42,752 bases of DNA from positions 1 to 42,752 of the forward strand of contig JALKBU010000401.1 of NCBI GenBank assembly GCA_023091735.1, in the 5' to 3' direction. Source of the DNA: Trichomonas tenax. Taxonomy: Eukaryota > Parabasalia > Trichomonadida > Trichomonadidae. The notes under the pieces were generated by a model, which made no database searches, had not been told where the DNA came from, and was given only the letters and a program-made list of their open reading frames with translations. How positions within the stretch are numbered: position 1 is the stretch's first letter; each line of letters opens with the position of its first letter. Of the stretch, positions 26,788-34,094 are shown piece by piece. The translations under genes were made by a program, and so were the position numbers.

Positions 26788-29445
26788 ATGAATGCTGATT
26801 TTTTGAGAAATAGTAGAGTTATGTTGACGATTGGTATGTCAACATTTGAGAAACTTTCAAAATATAAAGTTGCTGTGATAGGATTGTCGTCTGTCGGTTC
26901 AGAAATTATCAAAAATTTACATTTAATGAATGTGACATCAATAAAAGTGTTTGATGATCAGAAAGTTACTACTAAAGATATTGGATCTAACTTCTTTGCT
27001 AGAAATTCAGATGTTGGGAATTATAGAACACAAACAATTTTACATCGACTAAAAGATCTAAATCCTCAATGTGAACTCCGATGTGAGCAGAACATACCTA
27101 ATAAAACAGAGTTAGAACAATTTCATGCAGTAATCATTGCGACTTCACTTTCTTATAAAACTTTAATCGAATACTCTGATTTCTGCTATGATTATAACAT
27201 TATGTTCATGTGCGCATCTGCAATAGGACCCACTGCATTAATGTTTGAATCATTCACTTCAAAGTTTATTGTCTCCAATCCAAAAGGAAAACAGCCTTTT
27301 AAGTATGCGATTAAATCTCTTTCTAATTCGAAAAATAGCACAATTTATTTACGCGATGAAGAAACATTTTTGCAACCTGGTCAAAAAGTTAGATTCGAAA
27401 ATGTTGAAGCTCTCCCTGCATTGAATGGAATGGTTGTTACACTTCAAGCCAATAAGAATGAGAAAATTAAAGAATGCTCTACAGGAATAAATTTGAAAGA
27501 ATTAGGAAAATGGGATACATCAAAATCTGCAGGTTTTATTGTTGAAGTCTTTACTCCTATTGAAGTATCACATAAGTCGTTAAATGACTCTCTTGATATA
27601 GATATAGGTGATGATTTTGCTAGGAGAGCGTTTCTCGAAATTTGCAAATCAATTGATTCGAATGAGAATTTAAATCTTCACTCTCCATATAATTTCGAGT
27701 ATCCACCAATTGCAGCAGCAATTGGTGCTGTTGCAGCACATCATGCTATAATGTTCTGTACACAGATATATGTCCCATTATCAAAGCAATGGTTTATTAT
27801 TGATCATAGAAGGAGTTTAAGTTTGAAAGATCCGATTTTGGAAGGAAATCGCTATGATTGTTTTATTTCTATTCTTGGAAATGACGCATTTAAAAAGATA
27901 CGAAATTCTACTATATTAATGATCGGTGCTGGAGCTATTGGATGTGAATATGCAAGAGATTTAGCGTTATTAGGTCCCAAAAAAGTTATCGTTTTCGATC
28001 ATGATAAAATCGAGCCATCAAATTTAACTCGACAATTTTTATACAAGCAAAACTCAGAAGGAATGTATAAAGCTGATGTAGCAGCTGAAGCAATCAAATC
28101 TGTTAACAGTGACATCATCGTTGAATCTCATGTTGAATACTTCAACGACAAATCGGCAAGAAACATTAACTTGAAAGAAGTATCAGCAATACTGTCTGGT
28201 GTCGATACTGTTAGTGGAAGACGATTTGCATCCACGCTAGCAAGAATCCTTTCTGTTCCTTTCATCAATTGTGGATCTGAAGGAGCTTCTGCGGATGGAC
28301 AAGTTGTCGTTCCTTTCAAGACAGGAATGTTCGAAGCAAACTATGAAGGAGATGATAAACCTGTTATTTCATGCACTTTAAGAGCTAATCCAACATCACC
28401 TGCTCATTGCGTGCACTTATACAGGCTTCAGTTTGATGATGAATTCACTAAGATGCCAACTTATGCACTTAATAGTGCAAATGTTGGTAATAATGAAGAA
28501 AATGTTTATAAATTTGTCAAAGATATTCCAAAAGATATTGAAGGCTGTGCATTATGGGCAAGAAAGTATTTCGAAAGAGAGAATGTTTGGATGATTTCTG
28601 ATCAGTTTAAAGCAAATTCATCGGTCTATGATCCGAATGATGCAAATCATGCAAATACAATCAAATATGGAGCAATTCTTAAAGCAAAACTTCATGGTAT
28701 CAAATATGATGAAAAAGATATAGAAAATCTTCCATTTTTAGTTCCATTGAAGATAGATCAACCAAATCAAGAGAAAGAAATTCACTCCAACAAGGAGTGG
28801 CATGATATGAGAATGGCTGAATCAAAGGACATCAATCTTTATCCGTTTGAGTATGACAAAGATGACATGACAATGCTTTCATTTATGCATGCAATGTCTA
28901 ATGTTCATGCAAAAGTTTATAATCTTCAAGAAATATCACTTTTGGATACATTAAGAATATCAGGCAATGTTGCTGCAACAATTTCAACAACAGGAACAGT
29001 TGTAGGTTCACTATGTATTGCGTTGCTCTTAGAAACATTCACAGAGAAAATAGAGCAAACATTCCAAGAGAAAAAGTTAATCTTAATGAACTTTAATGTT
29101 GATTTGCAATTGGAACAAAATATTATTTATCATACTTCAGTTCCTCAAATGCGACTATCGAAAGGAAACTATGTCAATCCTTGGGATTGCGTTATCATTG
29201 ATGATAACCCTATTATTCTTGATCTGATTGACTCCATTGACGAAAAATACAAAACAGAATGTTTAAGTGTTAAACTTGAATTCGATGGAAAAGATTATAA
29301 CTTTAATGAAGAAGATCTTGAATCACCTCTTAATGATGTAATTATTTCAAGAATTGGTCATCCGATACTTGGAATGATTCCACTGATCCCAATTCTTGAT
29401 GTTGGAGTCTCAAAAACACCTTTGTTTATGGTTAAGATTCAATAA
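26788..29445 (+). CDS. ubiquitin-activating enzyme E1 (UBA1-like, short)
   Basis: This 885-residue E1 adenylates ubiquitin (or a related modifier), forms a thioester and passes it to E2 enzymes. The order fits UBA1: inactive adenylation half (GMSTFEKLSKYKVAVIGLSS, about 16-35), active half with RYDCFISILGND (355-366), the nucleotide-binding GAGAIGCE (380-387), NLTRQF with R415 and K428, then the catalytic cysteine C529 in the motif PVISCTLRANP. The second catalytic Cys half-domain (DDMTMLSFMHAMSNVHA) and a C-terminal UFD-like domain (ending KTPLFMVKIQ) are present. It is about 170 residues shorter than human UBA1. UBA6-like or lineage-specific modifier use cannot be excluded. The start is the first ATG. 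Confidence 0.88.
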   Translation: MNADFLRNSRVMLTIGMSTFEKLSKYKVAVIGLSSVGSEIIKNLHLMNVTSIKVFDDQKVTTKDIGSNFFARNSDVGNYRTQTILHRLKDLNPQCELRCEQNIPNKTELEQFHAVIIATSLSYKTLIEYSDFCYDYNIMFMCASAIGPTALMFESFTSKFIVSNPKGKQPFKYAIKSLSNSKNSTIYLRDEETFLQPGQKVRFENVEALPALNGMVVTLQANKNEKIKECSTGINLKELGKWDTSKSAGFIVEVFTPIEVSHKSLNDSLDIDIGDDFARRAFLEICKSIDSNENLNLHSPYNFEYPPIAAAIGAVAAHHAIMFCTQIYVPLSKQWFIIDHRRSLSLKDPILEGNRYDCFISILGNDAFKKIRNSTILMIGAGAIGCEYARDLALLGPKKVIVFDHDKIEPSNLTRQFLYKQNSEGMYKADVAAEAIKSVNSDIIVESHVEYFNDKSARNINLKEVSAILSGVDTVSGRRFASTLARILSVPFINCGSEGASADGQVVVPFKTGMFEANYEGDDKPVISCTLRANPTSPAHCVHLYRLQFDDEFTKMPTYALNSANVGNNEENVYKFVKDIPKDIEGCALWARKYFERENVWMISDQFKANSSVYDPNDANHANTIKYGAILKAKLHGIKYDEKDIENLPFLVPLKIDQPNQEKEIHSNKEWHDMRMAESKDINLYPFEYDKDDMTMLSFMHAMSNVHAKVYNLQEISLLDTLRISGNVAATISTTGTVVGSLCIALLLETFTEKIEQTFQEKKLILMNFNVDLQLEQNIIYHTSVPQMRLSKGNYVNPWDCVIIDDNPIILDLIDSIDEKYKTECLSVKLEFDGKDYNFNEEDLESPLNDVIISRIGHPILGMIPLIPILDVGVSKTPLFMVKIQ

Positions 29446-29641
29446 TAGAAAAACCATGATGTTGAGATAGAATTTTATTGTTATTTTGATTATTTTTTTG
29501 ATTTTATTAGATTAATATTTTTCGAAAAACAAAAACAAACAAAAATAGGACAAATTATCCATTATCTAGATATCAAAAGTGTAGCCATATCATTAATTAA
29601 ACTCAGTTCTAAAAGACAAAAACATCGAAAATTAAAATTTG

Positions 29642-29986
29642 TTATTTGCAGGATAAAACAATAGTTACAACGTTCATATTTCGTTTCTTTGATTCTTTGG
29701 TTTCATCAGCTTTAGTTGGTAAATAATAATCGATCGAAGACATCGTAGAAGTCGAAACTGTTGCTTGAACGAGGCCTTTCTGTGATGACTGCACTATTGT
29801 CGCTATTTTAAGTGCCTTATAATTCGCTGCTCCAGTTGCGTGGAGCGTTATTTCGTTATGTTTTCTTAGCTTTTTAAGTATTTCTTCAACAGTCGGCATC
29901 AAAACGAGATCCTTTGTGATGTAAAAATCTGTCTCTGTCTTCTTTGGATGCTCAACAGCAAGCTTCAGGATTTTTCTTGAATCCAT
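29642..29986 (-). CDS. Alba-family protein, POP7/Rpp20-like RNase P/MRP subunit
   Basis: This 114-residue Alba-fold protein has the POP7/Rpp20 layout: DFYITKDLVLMPTVEEILKK, then ITLHATGAANYKALKIATI, a basic-loop region, VQATVSTSTMSSIDYYLP and a C-terminal strand MNVVTIVLSC. In human Rpp20 the corresponding landmarks are D-x-Y-x-T-K, H-x-x-G-A-A and N-T-S-T. POP7 binds RNase P and MRP RNA, which trim tRNA and rRNA precursors. A general nucleic-acid-binding Alba protein is the main alternative. The start is the first ATG; it is divergent from the small membrane protein gene across 130 bases. Confidence 0.72.
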   Translation of the reverse strand: MDSRKILKLAVEHPKKTETDFYITKDLVLMPTVEEILKKLRKHNEITLHATGAANYKALKIATIVQSSQKGLVQATVSTSTMSSIDYYLPTKADETKESKKRNMNVVTIVLSCK

Positions 29987-30116
29987 TATAAACCTAAGGG
30001 TCTCATGATTTAGAATAGGGGGGTTGATTTTATACAGGGTTATGTAAAAATAATAATGGTGTTAAAAATATTTTAGGGGGTGAAAATGTTAAAGAGGGGA
30101 GTTGATTCATTTTTTC

Positions 30117-30521
30117 ATGTTTTTCGCTTTTTTATTCATTTCCAGCATTTATTCAGCTGAAAGCAAAACTGAAAGCACACCATCACCTACATTTTATTTT
30201 AAACTGATTCCAACAAGGACTCCTGTTCCTGAAGAGCCAGATGACCCAGATATTACCAAACTTCCAGAAGCTACAGAAGAAGTTATCTACGCCAATATCC
30301 TGAAGAATATCGAGATCAATTCTGTTACTTATGTAGGATTTGCTTTGATTGCAATTATTTTATTACTCTTTATCGGATGGAAATTCTGCTACTCTACTGC
30401 TAACACCGTTGATATTCCCGATGACATGGAAATGAATCTAAACAATCAAGATCCAAATATTGATAATATTCAAGTTGACGTCGACGATTTTGATGACAAC
30501 TCAGACAAACATGACTTATAA
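30117..30521 (+). CDS. small type I single-pass membrane protein
   Basis: This 134-residue protein of unknown function starts at ATG 30117; a TTG codon 15 bases earlier keeps the frame open but is not a likely eukaryotic start. A hydrophobic signal peptide (FFAFLFISSIYS, residues 2-13) with cleavage expected near residue 14 is followed by a short proline- and threonine-rich lumenal or outer part, a membrane helix (about 71-92, YVGFALIAIILLLFIGW), and an acidic cytosolic tail rich in D and N. The layout is that of a small surface or endomembrane protein. No family match is recognised. Confidence 0.68.
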   Translation: MFFAFLFISSIYSAESKTESTPSPTFYFKLIPTRTPVPEEPDDPDITKLPEATEEVIYANILKNIEINSVTYVGFALIAIILLLFIGWKFCYSTANTVDIPDDMEMNLNNQDPNIDNIQVDVDDFDDNSDKHDL

Positions 30522-31020
30522 ATACGTCAATGCCGTAATTGTATGAAAATTAAACACGTTTTCTTTTATTCAAAATAATATTTCGAGCTGAAATGTTACA
30601 TGTTCCTTTCTACTATAATCTAAGCACATGATTTTCTATTGGAAATCACAATTTTGGACAATATTTTTGGTATAATTTTTATAATGAGCATAACAAATCA
30701 AAAATAAGCTACGCATCTTAGGGGTATTGTTTGATTCTCATGATGTAATGCTAAATGCTTGAATAATATTTTATATTAGTTTGCTGTCATAAAAGCTACA
30801 TGATTAATTCCATGTGGCATATTGATGCTACACAACAAAGCTTTTTGCGAAATAATCACTTTAAATAACCTTGAGTATTTGAATGTTTGTTATGTAACTA
30901 TTTTACTTGTCATAATGTCAAAAATCGCAAATAAATTGAGGAAAATGATTTTTGTGATGAAAATAGGCGTTTTATAGTCTCTAGAGTACGAATTACGGGT
31001 TAGTTTCAAAATGTGAAATG
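30522..31020. other. AT-rich intergenic stretch
   Basis: About 500 bases separate the small membrane protein gene from the radical SAM gene. Nothing gene-like is visible. Confidence 0.45.
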
Positions 31021-31022
31021 TA

Positions 31023-31032
31023 TGTCACTTTT
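31023..31032 (+). promoter_or_regulatory. Inr-like element of the radical SAM-flavodoxin gene
   Basis: TGTCACTTTT with the A of TCA at 31027, 14 bases before the ATG at 31041. The gene therefore carries the ordinary start signal of the window even if it was acquired from outside. Confidence 0.6.
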
Positions 31033-31040
31033 AGAAAATA

Positions 31041-32591
31041 ATGGCAAATTCTCCTCTCTACAAACAACTTCCTGACAACTATATTCAGTGTGTCTGCTGT
31101 TCCCATTACTGCCAAATAGCACCCGGAAAACTCGGAAAGTGCCGTATACGCGGAAATAACAACGGTCAGCTTGTTTTGCCGACATTCGGCAGATACACTG
31201 TCGCTATAGATCCTATAGAGAAGAAACCGCTTCACCACTTCCTTCCTGGCTCAAGCATCTATTCATATGGTACTGTTGGCTGTAACTTTTCGTGCCAATT
31301 TTGCCAAAACTCAAGTTTAAGCATGTGGAACCTCGATATCGAGGATGTCGGGTGCATTCACGAGAGCGATATTGGAAGGCTGAAAAAACTCACACCAGAA
31401 CGCGTCGTTGCTGAAGCAATCAAAAATCACTGCGATTCTATCGCGTCAACATACAACGAGCCCACCGTTTCGACTGAATTCTCATACCAGGTGTTCAAAC
31501 TCGCGAAAGAGAAAGGACTTCACACTGTTTACGTTACAAATGGTTATGAAAGTGTCGAATGCCTTGATTATCTCGCTCCTTACCTCGATGCCGTCAACAT
31601 CGACCTCAAATCATTCAATGACAAGTTCTACATGAAGACATGTGGAGGACATCTCGAACCAGTTTGCAACACAATTCGTCGCTGCTACGCAATGGGAATT
31701 CACACAGAAGTCACAACACTTGTCATCCCACAAAACAACGATAGTGATGAGGAACTCACAAAGGTTGCTGAATTCCTTGCAAGCGTCGGAAAACATATTC
31801 CATGGCATATTTCTGCTTATCACGATGATTACCACTTCGAAGGTTTCGGACGTACACCGCTCGAGACACTTAAGCGTGCTGCAGCCATTGGTAAGAAGGC
31901 CGGATTGCTCTATGTTTACATGGGCAATATTCAGGCACCAGAAGCCCGCGTTACACGTTGTCCAAAGTGCGGTAATCTTCTTGTCGATAGAGTTTGGTTC
32001 GGCGCTGATGTCAAGATGAAGAATGGTAAGTGCGGAAAGTGCGGTGAAGTTGTTCCGGGCTTCTTCTCTGACGCAAACAACCTCAAGCCAAAACTCACGC
32101 GCGTTCCAGATCATCTTAGAAACCTTGCTTCGGCTCCACCACCGAACAAGCCACAAGGAAAGCTTCCTGCAAAGCTTGTTATTTATGCTTCTCAGAACGG
32201 AACTGCTCAGGAGTACGCAGAACGCATTGCAATGAACCAAGGCGTTGACTGTTTCAACATTTCTGATATTAACTTTGAAGATCTCGCACAGTCCGAATCT
32301 GTCACATTCTGTGTTGCAACATATGGCCGCGGTGCACCGCCCCCATCTGCTGCTGCTTTCTGGGAGAAGGCTAAAGACTCTAAGGTCGATTTATCGGCAG
32401 TCAAGTTTGCTGTTCTTGGCTGCGGCTCTACAGGATATAAGAAGACATTCTGTGGCTTCGCTAATTCTGTTTTCGAGCTCATGAAGGAACGTGGAGCTCA
32501 GGAATTATGTCCACTTTGCACTCGTGATGATCTCGATGATGACGAAACATATCCAGAAGTTACCAAATGGATCGATGAACTCAAAATGTAA
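31041..32591 (+). CDS. AmmeMemoRadiSam-type radical SAM enzyme fused to flavodoxin
   Basis: This is a 516-residue two-part protein. Residues 1-345 are an AmrS/PflA-type radical SAM enzyme: an N-terminal cysteine set (C17, C19, C20, C24, C34), the 4Fe-4S motif C81-x3-C85-x2-C88 in GCNFSCQFCQ, and a zinc-ribbon-like C307/C310 and C331/C334. Residues 376-516 are a flavodoxin domain: FMN loop SQNGTAQ (384-390), ATYGRGAPPPSAAAFW (426-441) and VLGCGSTGYKKTFCGF (458-473), all typical of the long-chain CPR/TYW1 class. A proline-rich linker joins them. Flavodoxin reduces radical SAM clusters, so the enzyme probably carries its own electron donor. The reaction is not established for this group. GC-rich codons set it apart from most neighbours. 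Confidence 0.88.
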   Translation: MANSPLYKQLPDNYIQCVCCSHYCQIAPGKLGKCRIRGNNNGQLVLPTFGRYTVAIDPIEKKPLHHFLPGSSIYSYGTVGCNFSCQFCQNSSLSMWNLDIEDVGCIHESDIGRLKKLTPERVVAEAIKNHCDSIASTYNEPTVSTEFSYQVFKLAKEKGLHTVYVTNGYESVECLDYLAPYLDAVNIDLKSFNDKFYMKTCGGHLEPVCNTIRRCYAMGIHTEVTTLVIPQNNDSDEELTKVAEFLASVGKHIPWHISAYHDDYHFEGFGRTPLETLKRAAAIGKKAGLLYVYMGNIQAPEARVTRCPKCGNLLVDRVWFGADVKMKNGKCGKCGEVVPGFFSDANNLKPKLTRVPDHLRNLASAPPPNKPQGKLPAKLVIYASQNGTAQEYAERIAMNQGVDCFNISDINFEDLAQSESVTFCVATYGRGAPPPSAAAFWEKAKDSKVDLSAVKFAVLGCGSTGYKKTFCGFANSVFELMKERGAQELCPLCTRDDLDDDETYPEVTKWIDELKM

Positions 32592-33007
32592 GTTTTTTTA
32601 AATAATCAAATTGTATTATCCCCATAACTATTTCCCATAACTCAAAATAATGATCTTTGAAATTTATTAATCAAATTGTAAATTAATATATGCATTTACA
32701 TGAGCTATGACATTGAATTAGTTTACACATTAACACATACTTTATTTTAACAATGTTTCAAAAACAAGAATACAATGTGATGATTATTATCAATATCGAG
32801 CAATTACTATTATATCAAAGAATTACATATTCAGAGTTATTTATTATGTATTGATTATATAGCTCTATGATAATCAGAAGTGAATTTTTTTAAAGAAAAA
32901 TAAAATATTATGTGTAAAGTTAAAAATGTTATGTAAAGTATAAATATGACGCGTAAAGTGAGTGAGGAAATAGCACTTTTGCCGAGGAAGTAAAAACTGA
33001 CATAATT
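32592..33007. other. AT-rich intergenic stretch before XRCC3
   Basis: 416 bases between two plus-strand genes. A weak GCACTTTTG near 32972 could be a poor Inr for the XRCC3 gene, but no TCACTTTT is present. Nothing else is visible. Confidence 0.4.
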
Positions 33008-33994
33008 ATGGAGGGAGAAAGTGAAGTACGAAAAATCCTTCTTGACAATGGAATTAGAGCACAGTTTATCAATCAGTTGGCGTATTCTGGCCTTTTAACA
33101 AGAGAAAAACTCACTGCGACGCCTCCAATGACTTTATCTTTCCAATCTCACGTTCCTCTTAAGATATGCATTGAAACAGCAGAAATTCTGGCAAAAGCTA
33201 TTGTACCACAAGTTAGTGTAGTCGAAGAACAAGAATTTTTACATTTATTTAATGATAGCATTCTTGATAGTCAAGTTTTCTTCCCAAGAGATGGTATCAT
33301 TGAATTTACTGGTCCTGCTGGAAGTGGTAAATCCAATATTATATATCACTTACTTATCAATCAAATTATTGCAGATAGTTCACGTAAAGTTTTACTGATA
33401 AGCACTGAGGGGCACGTTCCAACACAGAGAATACATAAAATCGCTGAAATGAGAGGACTTGATCCTGATGAAATTTTATCAAATCTTTTGATCAAAGAAG
33501 TTTCCGAAGTTCTTGAGTTTAATCAAATCATAAACGAAACACTGCCACAGATTTTCTCAACTGCCAATCCTCCTCCATCCATTGTTGCTATTGATAGTAT
33601 TGCTGCGTTGTTTAGATCAGAATTCGATATGAATGCAGCAAAACAACGCGCTCAATTACTGTTTAATATGTCCACAACACTCAAATGGATCTCCAACACA
33701 TTTGGAGTATTGATTCTCACAACAAACCAAGTCACAGCGAACATGGGACCATTTACAACCCAAGAATGGGTTCCATCATTAGGTCTCGCATGGTCTAACT
33801 GCATCAACATGAGAGTTAAAGTTACCAAGAGCTCTATGAAGCGAGATATCGAAGAAGAGAATCCAAATGCTTATGGAGCGAACCGAGAATCTAAAACAGT
33901 CTCTCTAAGAACAATTTTTGTAGAAGTATCTCCAAGAGCACAGGATATGAAAGCTACTTTCTACATCTCAGATTCTGGAGTTCATGGAGCTTAA
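33008..33994 (+). CDS. XRCC3: RAD51 paralogue, XRCC3-like
   Basis: This 328-residue RecA-family ATPase acts in homologous recombination. Walker A is GPAGSGKS (102-109) and Walker B ends at D196 in SIVAIDS. Two features point to XRCC3 in particular: LLISTEGHVPTQRI (130-142), matching the human CTEDAFPHKRL region, and AIDSIAALFRSEFD (194-207), matching the VIDSVAAPFRCEFD of human XRCC3. NQVTANMG and SLGLAWSNCINMRV follow as the L2-side motifs. XRCC3 works with RAD51C to stabilise RAD51 filaments and resolve junctions. The length is close to human XRCC3 (346). The start is the first ATG; the gene converges with PWP2, 100 bases away. Confidence 0.8.
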   Translation: MEGESEVRKILLDNGIRAQFINQLAYSGLLTREKLTATPPMTLSFQSHVPLKICIETAEILAKAIVPQVSVVEEQEFLHLFNDSILDSQVFFPRDGIIEFTGPAGSGKSNIIYHLLINQIIADSSRKVLLISTEGHVPTQRIHKIAEMRGLDPDEILSNLLIKEVSEVLEFNQIINETLPQIFSTANPPPSIVAIDSIAALFRSEFDMNAAKQRAQLLFNMSTTLKWISNTFGVLILTTNQVTANMGPFTTQEWVPSLGLAWSNCINMRVKVTKSSMKRDIEEENPNAYGANRESKTVSLRTIFVEVSPRAQDMKATFYISDSGVHGA

Positions 33995-34094
33995 TTTTGT
34001 TTGTATTTATTTAAAAAATTGAATTTAGAAAAAACCAATTTTACTCTAAAAAATATCTATTATAAATAAAAAATATATATAAAAATAAAACTCT

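Noticed and set aside
30102..30116. Start at the TTG codon before the small membrane protein
   Set aside because: The ATG at 30117 gives a clean signal peptide and a standard eukaryotic start.
30510..30521. C-terminal KHDL of the small membrane protein as an ER-retrieval signal
   Set aside because: It does not fit the K/HDEL pattern, and the tail of a type I protein would face the cytosol, where the KDEL receptor cannot bind it.
31611..32482. Long minus-strand and alternate-frame openings inside the radical SAM-flavodoxin gene
   Set aside because: The main frame shows clear cofactor motifs end to end; the others have no family pattern and arise from codon bias.
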